DNA from: Corallococcus caeni
Lineage (GTDB): Bacteria; Myxococcota; Myxococcia; Myxococcales; Myxococcaceae
Length of the DNA stretch: 64,000 nt
Reading direction: 5' to 3'
NCBI RefSeq assembly: GCF_036245865.1
Contig: NZ_BTTW01000001.1
Location: forward strand, 1,736,001 to 1,800,000
Under the pieces are notes generated by a model. It had not been told where the DNA came from and made no database searches. It worked only from the letters and a program-made list of their open reading frames with translations. Each line of letters opens with the position of its first letter. The stretch's first letter is position 1. This document shows positions 26,070 to 36,217 of the stretch, one piece after another. The translations under genes and the position numbers were made by a program.

Positions 26070-26111
26070 GGCTGATGAACAGAGGCGCCGCCTCCCCTCC
26101 TTCGAGTCACC

Positions 26112-27101
26112 ATGTCCCGCATCCTGCTCGCCGCCGTTCTCGCGCTCGGTCTGTCCGCGTGCTCCGACGACCCCGACGAAGTCACGCCTGACTCGGGCAC
26201 CTCCACCACCGACGCGGGCCGCGATGCGGGCACGGATGTGGACGCCGGGACGGACGTGGATGCGGGCACGGACGCCGGGACGGGCGTGGACGCGGGCTCG
26301 GATGCCGGGACGGACGCGGGTACGAGCAGCTCGCACGGCTCCGGCAAGCTCGCGTGCAGCAAGACGGGCACGGTGAGCACGGACGCGGGCACGCTGACGT
26401 ACTGCGTGGCACAGGTGGGCGCGACGGAGGTGAAGTACATCGAGCCGAAGCAGGGCATCGCGCCCGGGCCCATGCGGCTGGCCATCTACCTGCACGGCGA
26501 CGGCGCGGCTGTGTACACCGGCAGCAACCCGCGCTCGCTGTACACGCACGGCGGTTGGACGTACGGGCACAACACGCTCTACGTGACGGCGCTCGCGCCC
26601 AACAAGTGCGCGTGGTGGGTGAAGCCGGAGTACACGGACTGCCCCGACCAGGGGGTACCGCTGACGGAGCGTGACCTGGAGGGCAAGAACGCGGCGGAGC
26701 TGGTGTCGCTCATCGAGGCGCTGCGCAAGGGCTGGGACATCCAGGACGGACCCATCCTCTTCGGCGGATCGTCGGGCGGCAGCATCCAGCTGACGGCCAG
26801 CTTCCTGCCGCGCTACGGCGACCGCTACCCGGGCGTCTACGCGCTGAGCTGCGGCGGTGAGAAGCCGTGGTCAGGCAACATGGACTGGGACGCGTCGAAC
26901 GCGGCGCTGCGCGCGGGCACGAAGTTCTGGTTCACCTACGGCGACCAGGACTACCTGCTCCAGGACATCCAGGCGGCGGAGCAGTACCTGGGCGGGCTCC
27001 AGTTCCCGGTGAACGACAAGGTCATCGCGGGCGCGAAGCACTGCGCTTTCGACCAGGTGGGCCGCGTCACGGAAGTGTGGAACGAGGCCACCGCGCAGTA
27101 A
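26112..27101 (+). CDS. Alpha/beta hydrolase lipoprotein with Asp-Ala-Gly repeat linker
   Basis: 329 residues. Signal peptide with a good lipobox (LALGLSAC, Cys17), so an outer-membrane or surface lipoprotein. Residues ~25-75 are a low-complexity linker of DAGTD/VDAG units, common in myxobacterial surface proteins and able to bind calcium in some repeats. The catalytic part has IYLHGDGAAVY (oxyanion-hole type HG), the nucleophile elbow GGSSGGS and a late KHCAF histidine, in line with an esterase or polyhydroxybutyrate-depolymerase-like hydrolase. Paired cysteines suggest disulfides. It ends 2 bases before the convergent methyltransferase gene. Confidence 0.82.
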   Translation: MSRILLAAVLALGLSACSDDPDEVTPDSGTSTTDAGRDAGTDVDAGTDVDAGTDAGTGVDAGSDAGTDAGTSSSHGSGKLACSKTGTVSTDAGTLTYCVAQVGATEVKYIEPKQGIAPGPMRLAIYLHGDGAAVYTGSNPRSLYTHGGWTYGHNTLYVTALAPNKCAWWVKPEYTDCPDQGVPLTERDLEGKNAAELVSLIEALRKGWDIQDGPILFGGSSGGSIQLTASFLPRYGDRYPGVYALSCGGEKPWSGNMDWDASNAALRAGTKFWFTYGDQDYLLQDIQAAEQYLGGLQFPVNDKVIAGAKHCAFDQVGRVTEVWNEATAQ

Positions 27102-27103
27102 CG

Positions 27104-27940
27104 TCAGGCCTTCGCGGGCACCGGGGCATCCGCCAGCCGCACGTGGATGATTCCCGGGGTCCGGTGCCGGAACCAGGGCAACACGTTGAACGTGTTCAAG
27201 ACGGCGCGATGGAAGCCCCGGGGGAACACGTACGGCACCTTCGAGACGTGCGTCACGCGTGGGTGCCAGCGCTTCAGCGTGGGCGCCACCTCATCCACGT
27301 TGATGCCCCACGGCATGGGCGGTGACCGGTAGGCACGCGTGCGGCGCTGCCCCGCGAGCGTCTGCTGGGAGACCCACCGGGGAATCGTGTCGAAGAGCAG
27401 CTCCGCGCCCGGGAAGCGCTCCGCGATGTCGACGAACAGGCGGCGGACCTCCTCCTCCTGGAAGTACATGAGCAGTCCCTGCGCGATGATCAACACGCCA
27501 TGGGATGCGTCCACCGCGTCCATCCACGCGCGGTCCAACGCGCTGGCGGCAAAATGGCGAAGCCGCTCCGTGGGAGGAAGGAAGCGCTCGCGGATGGCCA
27601 TGGCCTCCGGCAGGTCCACGCTCAACCAACGCAGTCGGCCATTGTCCACGCGCAGGGCCTGCGTCTCCAGCCCCTCCCCCAGCGACACCACGAAGCCATC
27701 AGGGTGCGTGGCCAGCCACCGGCGCAGGACGCGATCCGTCTCCACCGCGCGGATGGCATGGGACGCCTGCGCCTTCCCGAACGAGCGCTCGAAGTCGTAC
27801 TGGATGGCGTCGTAGATGCGCACGCAGTCCGCGTCGCGAAGGATGCCGTCGGGCCGCTTCGCCTCCGCCGCGCGGTTGTGCAGCGTCAGGAGCAGCGTCT
27901 CCGGGATGCCCGTGAGGTTCGGAACGTAGCGCTCGGCCAT
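27104..27940 (-). CDS. Class I SAM methyltransferase, leucine carboxyl methyltransferase (PPM) family
   Basis: 278 residues. The SAM-binding motif is VVSLGEGLETQALR (family consensus GxGxDTR), followed by WLSVDLPEAMAIRERFLP (acidic SAM ribose ligand) and VLIIAQGLLMYFQEEEVRRL, all characteristic of the LCM / PPM1 / polyketide O-methyltransferase family. Predicted to O-methylate a carboxyl or phenolic group of a small molecule. No PKS or NRPS gene is nearby. ATG at 27940. The 2-base gap with the convergent hydrolase leaves no room for a terminator. Confidence 0.87.
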   Translation of the reverse strand: MAERYVPNLTGIPETLLLTLHNRAAEAKRPDGILRDADCVRIYDAIQYDFERSFGKAQASHAIRAVETDRVLRRWLATHPDGFVVSLGEGLETQALRVDNGRLRWLSVDLPEAMAIRERFLPPTERLRHFAASALDRAWMDAVDASHGVLIIAQGLLMYFQEEEVRRLFVDIAERFPGAELLFDTIPRWVSQQTLAGQRRTRAYRSPPMPWGINVDEVAPTLKRWHPRVTHVSKVPYVFPRGFHRAVLNTFNVLPWFRHRTPGIIHVRLADAPVPAKA

Positions 27941-28064
27941 GTCAGGTCTCCGTCCTGGATTTCAATACGACCCGCTGGATTCGGGAGCAAGAACCGGAGC
28001 GTGGGCGGTGGACGGAGCTGTCTACCGTGACGCGCACTCTTCCTTCGCCACATGGAGCAGCCGA

Positions 28065-28688
28065 ATGCGCCTCTACGACTATCTGCCTTCCGCGAACGGC
28101 TACAAGGTCCGCACACTGCTGAAGCAACTGGGCCTCGCGTACGAACTGGTGCCGGTGGACATCTTCGCGGGGGAGAGCCACACAGCGGACTTCCACGCGA
28201 AGAACCCGGACGGTCGCATCCCGGTGCTGGAGCCGGAGCCCGGGCGGTTCCTCGCGGAGTCCAACGCCATCCTGTTGTTCCTCGCGGAAGGCACGCGACT
28301 GATGCCGGACGACCGCTTCGCGCGGGCACAGGTGCACCAGTGGATGTTCTTCGAACAGAACGCGGTGGAGCCGAACCTCGGCACCGCGCGCTTCTGGCTC
28401 CTCACGGGCCGGCAGTCACCGCAGTCCGAAGTGCTCCGCAATCGCGTGCAGAACACCGAGCGTGCGCTGTCCGCGCTGGAGCGGCACCTGGGCCGGCGCA
28501 CGTTCCTGGTGGACGACCGCTACACCGTCGCGGACGTCTGCCTTTACGCGTACACGCACCTGGCGCCGGAGGCGGGCGTGGAACTGGCGCCCTACCCGGC
28601 CGTGTCCGCGTGGCTGGAGCGCGTGAAGGCCTGGCCCGGCTTCCTTGGCCCCGTGCCGCCCTACTCCGCGAACGCGCACGTGGCCTGA
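28065..28688 (+). CDS. Glutathione S-transferase
   Basis: 207 residues. Begins MRLYDYLPSANGYKVRTLL, the thioredoxin-fold GSH-binding domain with the Ser of the SxN/SGN region; NPDGRIPVLEPE carries the cis-Pro and LAESNAILLFLAE the ESxAI motif. C-terminal helical domain has the TVADVCLYAYTH N-capping box. Detoxification or thiol-exchange role in the cytosol. ATG at 28065 has GGAG upstream; the frame upstream to 27939 is not supported. Divergent from the methyltransferase, convergent with the hydrolase lipoprotein (10-base gap). Confidence 0.9.
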   Translation: MRLYDYLPSANGYKVRTLLKQLGLAYELVPVDIFAGESHTADFHAKNPDGRIPVLEPEPGRFLAESNAILLFLAEGTRLMPDDRFARAQVHQWMFFEQNAVEPNLGTARFWLLTGRQSPQSEVLRNRVQNTERALSALERHLGRRTFLVDDRYTVADVCLYAYTHLAPEAGVELAPYPAVSAWLERVKAWPGFLGPVPPYSANAHVA

Positions 28689-28698
28689 GCCTGACGGG

Positions 28699-29634
28699 CT
28701 ACTCCGACTCCGCGGCCACGGCCTGACGGGCCTCCGCGTCCGTGAGCATCACCGTGGGCGCGTCCGCCTTCGCTTCCATGAGCCGCTTCGCCAGCAACTC
28801 CGTCACGGGTGCGAGCACGCTGAAGTGCGTGGCGCCCGGCACAGCGAGGAACGACAGCGGCGCGCCCTTCGCCGCCACGCGCAGCGGTTCGAACGCGTCC
28901 ATGTTGCCGTGGTCCGAGCCCTCGATGACCTGTGTGGGCACGCGCAGGTGCTCCACGTAGCTCACCGGGTTGCGCATCCACAGCTCCGACCCGCGAGCCT
29001 GCCCCAGGAGCGGCACATAGGCCGCGTACTCGGACACGTCGTGCACCGGCCCGAACACGTAGGCTCCCTTCAGGCGCGGTGACAGCACCGCGGCCATCAA
29101 CGCCACCGTGCCTCCCGTGCTGTGCCCCGCCACGTAGATGCGCGCGGGGTCCACGTCCGGGCGCTGCGCCACGAAGTCGATGGCGGCCACCACGTCATCC
29201 ACCTCGCCCAGGAAGTACTCGCGCGCTCCCGGGTTGTCGTCCGAGCCGCGCAAGGACGGCAGCATCAACACCAGCCCCGCTTCGCGGAACGCCCGCGCGC
29301 TCTGATCATTGCTGCGCGGCGAAGGCGCCCACGCGAAGCCATCGAGCCCGAAGTCCATGCCGCCGTGGATCCACACCACCGCGGGTCGCTTCGTTCCCTC
29401 GCGCACGGGCGTGACGTAGGCCGCGTTGCTGCCCAACGGCGCGGGATAGCGCACGCGCTCGAACAGCTCCTTCGGCGGCGTGGGCGCGGGGATTCGCTGC
29501 GAGGGCTCCACCTTCAACTGCGTGCGGAAGGTCTTTCGAAGATTCACGGACGTGGGCGGCGCGGGCTTGGAGCACGCGGCGAGGAAGAGACAGGCCAGCA
29601 GGCCGGCGAGGACTTGGCGGTGGAAGGACATCAT
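28699..29634 (-). CDS. Alpha/beta hydrolase lipoprotein (prolyl-oligopeptidase / dienelactone-hydrolase-like)
   Basis: 311 residues from ATG 29634 (29631 also possible). The signal peptide ends in LFLAACSKP, a clear lipobox. The catalytic fold shows VVWIHGGMDFG (oxyanion hole), nucleophile Ser in VAGHSTGGTVAL, Asp candidate in VIEGSDHGNMD and His in PGATHFSVLAP. GEVDDVVAAIDFVAQRPDVDP is typical of the S9-like peptidase/esterase branch. Substrate unknown. Transcribed away from the metY leader. Confidence 0.85.
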   Translation of the reverse strand: MMSFHRQVLAGLLACLFLAACSKPAPPTSVNLRKTFRTQLKVEPSQRIPAPTPPKELFERVRYPAPLGSNAAYVTPVREGTKRPAVVWIHGGMDFGLDGFAWAPSPRSNDQSARAFREAGLVLMLPSLRGSDDNPGAREYFLGEVDDVVAAIDFVAQRPDVDPARIYVAGHSTGGTVALMAAVLSPRLKGAYVFGPVHDVSEYAAYVPLLGQARGSELWMRNPVSYVEHLRVPTQVIEGSDHGNMDAFEPLRVAAKGAPLSFLAVPGATHFSVLAPVTELLAKRLMEAKADAPTVMLTDAEARQAVAAESE

Positions 29635-29705
29635 TCTGGGAATACGCGGTGAATCGCTGTCACGGGCCCGCGACATGCGCGACTCCGTTCCGGAGGGTGG
29701 CTTGA

Positions 29706-31331
<1,626 letters not shown>

Positions 31332-31335
31332 CGCC

Positions 31336-32682
31336 ATGCGACCCGTGAGGCCTGGCCAGGAAGTGCCCCCGCGCGCGGAGACCCCGCGCGTCTTCGACCT
31401 GTCGCTGCCGGACCTGCCGCTGGAGGCCGGCGCCCGCGTGGCGCCCCACCTCGTGCGCGGCTGGTGGTGGGGGCCTCCGGAGGACCTCGCGTGGTTGCAG
31501 TCCCGCGCCCGCGTGCACTCCGAGGAAGCGACCCGCGCGGGCCGGCTGCGCGTGGTGCGGAGGACCGCCTCCGAGCTGCGCGACGCGGCCTCCGAGTTGC
31601 GCGACGCGCGCCGCACCGGACCCCGCCGCACGCCGGACGCGGTGCCCACCGTGCTGCTGGTGCACGCGCTCACCGGGGACATGCACGCCGGAGGTGAAGG
31701 CGGCTGGTGGGAGCCCGTCATCGGGCATGGCCGGCCGTTGGACCCTTCACGCGTGCGGCTGCTGTGCTTCAACAACCTGGGCTCCTGCTACGGCACCTTC
31801 GGTCCCGCGGACGAGGGCTTCCCGCAGCGCACCGACGACACGCGCTTCGGCCCGTCGCCGGTGCTGCCCAAGGGCGACCTGCGCCTGGACGAGCGCAGCC
31901 TGCCCGCGACCATCACGCCGTGGGATCAAGCCCGCTCCATCCTCGCGGCGCTGGACGCGCTGGGCGTGGACGAGGTGGCGCTCGTCACCGGCGGTTCGCT
32001 GGGCGGCATGGTGGTGCTGTGCCTGGCGGCGCTCGCGCCGGAGCGCTTCCAGCGCATGGTGCCCATCGCGACGGCGGAGGCCGCGTCCGCGTGGGTGGTG
32101 GGCTGGAACCACGTGGCCCGGCAGGCGCTCCTGCTCGACCCGGAGTATCCCGAGTCCCCCAGGCGTGGCCTGGAACTGGCGCGCCAGTTGGCGACGCTCA
32201 CCTATCGCGCGGAGGCCGGACTGGACGCGCTCCAGCCGCGTCCACGGGCGTGGTCGTCGCGCACGCTGTACCCGGTGGAGAGCTACCTGGAGCACCAGGG
32301 CGCGAAGCTGGAGGCGCGCTTCGATGCCCGCTCCTACCTGGCGCTGCTGGGCGCCATGGACCACCACGACCTCACGCGCGTGCCGACGCCCAACGGTGGC
32401 CCCGGCGTGGACCGCATCCGCGCGAGCACGTTGACCATCGGCATCGACCGGGACGTCCTCTTTCCTCCCGAGCACATGAAGAACCTGTCCCGGCGCCTGC
32501 GCGCGCAGGGGCTCCATGCCGAGTACGCGGTCCTGTGCAGCGTGCACGGCCACGACGGCTTCCTCATCGAATGGGACGCGCTCGCGCCCCTGTTGATCCG
32601 CGCGCTGGCCCTGCCTCCGGGCGTGGGCCGCGACGCCCGCCTTTCCTCCCCTGCCGGCGTCCGCGCCCGGAAGACCTCATGA
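31336..32682 (+). CDS. metX: Homoserine O-acetyltransferase
   Basis: 448 residues, somewhat long for MetX because of an Arg/Ala-rich insertion around residues 65-100 (RTASELRDAASELRDARRT). Alpha/beta hydrolase acyltransferase: HALTGD, the nucleophile Ser in VTGGSLGGMVVL, Asp in GIDRDVLFP and His in SVHGHDGFLIE complete the triad, with CFNNLGSCYGTFGP typical of MetX. It acetylates homoserine from acetyl-CoA to feed MetY. MetX versus the succinyl variant cannot be told by eye, but the pairing with MetY supports acetyl. Its TGA overlaps the ATG of the next gene (ATGA). Confidence 0.93.
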   Translation: MRPVRPGQEVPPRAETPRVFDLSLPDLPLEAGARVAPHLVRGWWWGPPEDLAWLQSRARVHSEEATRAGRLRVVRRTASELRDAASELRDARRTGPRRTPDAVPTVLLVHALTGDMHAGGEGGWWEPVIGHGRPLDPSRVRLLCFNNLGSCYGTFGPADEGFPQRTDDTRFGPSPVLPKGDLRLDERSLPATITPWDQARSILAALDALGVDEVALVTGGSLGGMVVLCLAALAPERFQRMVPIATAEAASAWVVGWNHVARQALLLDPEYPESPRRGLELARQLATLTYRAEAGLDALQPRPRAWSSRTLYPVESYLEHQGAKLEARFDARSYLALLGAMDHHDLTRVPTPNGGPGVDRIRASTLTIGIDRDVLFPPEHMKNLSRRLRAQGLHAEYAVLCSVHGHDGFLIEWDALAPLLIRALALPPGVGRDARLSSPAGVRARKTS

Positions 32683-35192
32683 CCGCCCCTGTGAGCATCA
32701 CCCGTTACGCCCCCTTCCTGCTCGACACCGCCCAGGGACTCGCGTCCGTGGCCACGCACCTGTCGCGCCGCGACGCGGGCAGCACGCGCGCCGCCATCGT
32801 GTCGTCACCGCCGTGGCTCGCGACGGGGCTGGAGTCCGCGCTGTCCATCGCGTTGAAGGGCAACTCCACGCTGGCCCGGCAGGAGCTGGACGGGCTGCTC
32901 GCGCGGGGCCTGTTGATGCTGGAGGAGGCCGAGCGCCGGCTGGGCGCGCCCCCGGGCTCCACGTCGGTGGAGGCGGACGGCGCGCGCACGCTGGCGTCGC
33001 TGCTGGAGCCCGCTCGCCGCGCGCTGGATGGCGCCAGCCTCGTGCGTGAGCGGCGGCCCGCGCTGGAGGACGTGGTGCGCGGCACCGGCGAGCGGCTGAC
33101 GGCGGCGCTGCTCGCGCGGCTCCTGGGTTCGCGTGGCGTGCCGTCGCTGGAGGTGGACGCGGCGGACTGGACGGTGACGGAGGGCGAGCCCGGTCAGGCG
33201 CGCGTGAACCGCGAGCACACCCGCGACCGGGTGGCGACGCTGAGGCCTTCGTGGGAGGGGCGGCTGACGCTGCACGCGGGCGGCCGGGGCGTGGCGCTGG
33301 ATGGGCGCTCCACGACGCTGGGCGTGGAGGGCGCGGACGAGACGGCGGCGGTGTTGTCCGTGTTGCTGGGCACGCCGTTGACGCTGTGGACGGACGTTCC
33401 CGGGGTGATGACGGCGGATCCGCTGCACGTGGCGGATGCGCGGCCGGTGCCGCACCTGAGCTACACGGAGGCCCTGGAGCTGGTGTACCTGGGCCTGCCC
33501 ACGCTGCACCCGCGCGCGCTGTCCACGCTGCGCGACGCGGACATCCCGCTGCGCGTGCGCCACCTGCAACAGCCGGAGGAACCCGGCACGCTCATCGACG
33601 TGCGCGGCGCGGGCAACGGCAGCGTGCCCACGTGCGTGGTGTCGCTGGAGGACCTGGCGCTGCTGGGGCTGGAGGGCGGCACGGAGGAAGCGGCGCGGCC
33701 GGTGGGGCCTCGCGCGTTGCAGGCGCTGGAGGCCGCGGGCATCAACGCGTGGATGGCGGCGCAGTCGTCACCGGGACGGTCGGTGGCGGTGGTGCTGCGC
33801 CGGGCGCACGCGGCCCGAGCGGAGGAGGTGTTGCGGCGCGAGCTGGCCCCGGAGCTGGAGCGCGGCGCGTTGCAGCCGCCCCAGGTGCGCGCCCCCGTGA
33901 CGCAGGTGGCGCTGGTGGCGGAGGCCATGGGCCAGGGCGCCAACGTGGCGGGACGGCTGTTCCAGCCGCTGGGCGCGCTGGGCATCAACGTGCGCGCCAT
34001 CGCGCAGACCGCGAGCGCGCGCTCCATCTCCTTCATCGTGGACGGGGCGGAGACGGCGCTGACGGTGCGCACGGTGCACGCGGCCTTCCACTTCGCGCAT
34101 GAAGAGGTGAGCCTGCTGGTGCTGGGGCACGGCGTGGTGGGCAGCCAGCTGCTGGAGCAACTGCGCACGCTGCAGCAGACGCTGGCGCAGGAGCACGGCA
34201 TCCAGCTCAACCTGGTGGGGCTCGCGGACAGCCGGCGGGTGCTCTTCTCGCCGGAGGGCATCCCGCTGAACCAGTGGCGCGAGCGCATCGGGTCCGTGCC
34301 CGAGGGCACGTCACCGCCCGTGGTGCGCGCGCTGCTGGAGCCGCTGCGCCGGCTGCCGGTGCCGGTGCTGGTGGACTGCACCGCGGCGGAGGGCATGGAG
34401 GCGCTGTACCTGGAGGCCTTCCGCAATGGCATCCACGTGGTGGCGGCGAACAAGAAGCCGCTGACGCAGCCGCGTGAAGTCTGGGAGCGGCTGCGGAGCA
34501 CGGCGCACCTGAACCACCGCGCGTACCACTACGAGACGACGGTGGGCGCGGGGCTCCCGGTCATCCAGACGCTGAAGGACCTGGTGCGCACGGGGGACCG
34601 GGTGCACGGGGTGGAGGGTTCGTTCTCCGGGACGCTCGGGTACCTGAGCCAGCAACTGATGGACGGCGTGCCGCTGTCGAAGGCCGTGCGCACGGCGCGC
34701 GAGAAGGGCTTCACGGAGCCGCATCCGCGCGAGGACCTGGCGGGCACGGACGCGGCTCGCAAGGCGCTCATCCTCGCGCGTGAGCAGGGATTGGACCTGT
34801 CCCTGGAGGACGTGGAGGTGGAGCCGTTCGTCCCGCGCGAGTACCTGGAGGAGCCGGACGTGGAGCGCTTCCTCACAGGGCTGGAGAAGCTGGACCGGAC
34901 GTTCACCTCGCGCGTCGAGGGCCTGCGCGCGGAGGGCAAGGTGCTGCGCTATCTGGCGCGCATCGACCCTTCCGCGAAGGACGTGCCGGTGCTGCGCGTG
35001 GGCCCGGTGGCCGTGCCGAAGGAGCACCCGGCGACGCGGCTGCGCGGCTCGGAGGCGTTCGTGGCCTTCTCCACGGAGCGCTACGCGGACTACCCGCTGC
35101 TGGTGCAGGGCGCGGGAGCGGGTGGCCCTGTCACCGCGGCGGGCGTCCTCGCGGACATCCTGAAGATCGCCCAGAACCTGCGGGGGCGGTGA
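32679..35192 (+). CDS. ThrA-like bifunctional aspartokinase/homoserine dehydrogenase with degenerate kinase half
   Basis: 837 residues, same length and order as E. coli ThrA (820): kinase-like domain, ACT region, homoserine dehydrogenase. The kinase-like half keeps GERLTAALLARLLGSRG, LDGRSTTLGVEGAD, LWTDVPGVMTADPLHVADAR and LSYTEALELVYLG...LHPRAL but has no KFGGTS motif near the start (MTAPVSITRYAPFLLDTAQG instead), and GRGGSD is changed to GVEGAD, so catalysis is doubtful. The dehydrogenase half looks intact: LVLGHGVVGSQLLEQL, AANKKPLTQPREVW, YETTVGAGLPVIQTL, LAGTDAARKALILAR. It supplies homoserine to MetX, with which it overlaps by 4 bases. ATG at 32679. Confidence 0.92.
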   Translation: MTAPVSITRYAPFLLDTAQGLASVATHLSRRDAGSTRAAIVSSPPWLATGLESALSIALKGNSTLARQELDGLLARGLLMLEEAERRLGAPPGSTSVEADGARTLASLLEPARRALDGASLVRERRPALEDVVRGTGERLTAALLARLLGSRGVPSLEVDAADWTVTEGEPGQARVNREHTRDRVATLRPSWEGRLTLHAGGRGVALDGRSTTLGVEGADETAAVLSVLLGTPLTLWTDVPGVMTADPLHVADARPVPHLSYTEALELVYLGLPTLHPRALSTLRDADIPLRVRHLQQPEEPGTLIDVRGAGNGSVPTCVVSLEDLALLGLEGGTEEAARPVGPRALQALEAAGINAWMAAQSSPGRSVAVVLRRAHAARAEEVLRRELAPELERGALQPPQVRAPVTQVALVAEAMGQGANVAGRLFQPLGALGINVRAIAQTASARSISFIVDGAETALTVRTVHAAFHFAHEEVSLLVLGHGVVGSQLLEQLRTLQQTLAQEHGIQLNLVGLADSRRVLFSPEGIPLNQWRERIGSVPEGTSPPVVRALLEPLRRLPVPVLVDCTAAEGMEALYLEAFRNGIHVVAANKKPLTQPREVWERLRSTAHLNHRAYHYETTVGAGLPVIQTLKDLVRTGDRVHGVEGSFSGTLGYLSQQLMDGVPLSKAVRTAREKGFTEPHPREDLAGTDAARKALILAREQGLDLSLEDVEVEPFVPREYLEEPDVERFLTGLEKLDRTFTSRVEGLRAEGKVLRYLARIDPSAKDVPVLRVGPVAVPKEHPATRLRGSEAFVAFSTERYADYPLLVQGAGAGGPVTAAGVLADILKIAQNLRGR

Positions 35193-35195
35193 GGC

Positions 35196-35987
35196 TCAGT
35201 AGCCGACGTAGCCGCTGCCGCTGTTCATCGCCTGGACGCCCGGGGTGTTGGACACCGAGCCGTAGCGGTCCACCGCGTAGCGCACGGCCGCGATGATGTT
35301 GTCCACCGGGTTGCGGATGTTGTCGTGGCCCGGGAGCTTGAACGCGTCGAACGTGGGCTGGATGGTCTGCATCAGGCCGATGGACGGGTGGCCGTCCTTC
35401 GCGTTCTGGTCCGTGAGGTTGATGGCGTTCGGGTTGCCGCTGGACTCGTGCTCGATGATCTTCGCGATGTCCTGGGGGTTCATCTTGTCCACCGGGACGC
35501 CCGCGGCCTTGAGGATCTCCATGGCCTGCTTGATCCAGTCACCCACCTCGCCCTTCGGCATGTCGCCCGTGGCACCGGCAGACTGAGCGGAGTCGGCCTG
35601 GAACGAGTCACCCGCGCCGGACGCGCCGCCCGTGCCGCCCGTGCTCGACGAGGCGTCCGCGCCGGACACGCCCCCCGGGGCCTGGGCTCCGTCCACGCCG
35701 TCCGCGGAGGCAGCGCCACCGCTCAGGGCGGGCTGGAGCATCTGGACGAGTTGCTGCAGCTCCTTCACCACCTCGCCGAGCCCCTCCATGAACTGCTTGA
35801 ACTGAGCGCCCTTCGCGGGGCCCGCGCTGAAGCCATCCTGCTGGAACTGGGACGCGAAGCCCGACCCGGGCTTCTGGCAGCCGCCACCCTGCACGCGGGC
35901 GCCGGACACGGCATCCGGGCGGGAGGCGAAGTCCTGGGAGGGGATGCGGGAGGAAGCGGGGCGGCTGGAGATGGGCGAGAGGGCCAT
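35196..35987 (-). CDS. Protein with C-terminal lytic transglycosylase (SLT) domain, no signal peptide
   Basis: 263 residues. The first ~60 residues are Ser/Arg/Gln-rich (MALSPISSRPASSRIPSQDF) without a Sec or Tat signal. A helical segment (FKQFMEGLGEVVKELQQLV) and a Gly/Ser/Ala-rich linker follow. From ~residue 150 there is an SLT-like domain: catalytic Glu181 in IIEHESSGNPNAINLTDQ, then SIGLMQTIQPTFDAF and NIIAAVRYAVDRYGSV. It would cleave peptidoglycan glycan strands. The effector-like architecture without a signal suggests a non-classical secretion route. Convergent with the ThrA-like gene, separated by only 3 bases. ATG at 35987. Confidence 0.83.
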   Translation of the reverse strand: MALSPISSRPASSRIPSQDFASRPDAVSGARVQGGGCQKPGSGFASQFQQDGFSAGPAKGAQFKQFMEGLGEVVKELQQLVQMLQPALSGGAASADGVDGAQAPGGVSGADASSSTGGTGGASGAGDSFQADSAQSAGATGDMPKGEVGDWIKQAMEILKAAGVPVDKMNPQDIAKIIEHESSGNPNAINLTDQNAKDGHPSIGLMQTIQPTFDAFKLPGHDNIRNPVDNIIAAVRYAVDRYGSVSNTPGVQAMNSGSGYVGY

Positions 35988-36217
35988 GGGGGATTTCCTC
36001 GGGAGATTGAGTGCTGCTGACGAGGAACACCTACAGCAGGAGACATGCCAACCCTTTGGAGGACATCCACCGCAAGCCAGGTGCTTGATGTCCTTGAGGA
36101 AGCGCGAGGCGCGGGGGTGCTCACCGAGCCTCGGCCCTGGTGACTGGAGTCATCCCCTCACGAACCGCGGTCACCACCCGCGATGCGCCGACGTCTCACG
36201 GCCGTCGGCGCCGCGCT

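Noticed and set aside
26220-26330. Independent repeat element at the Asp-Ala-Gly stretch
   Set aside because: It is an in-frame linker of the lipoprotein, common in myxobacterial surface proteins.
31707-32678. Extension of the ThrA-like frame into metX
   Set aside because: This part overlaps metX in another frame and has no similarity; the ATG at 32679 forms the ATGA overlap typical of coupled genes.
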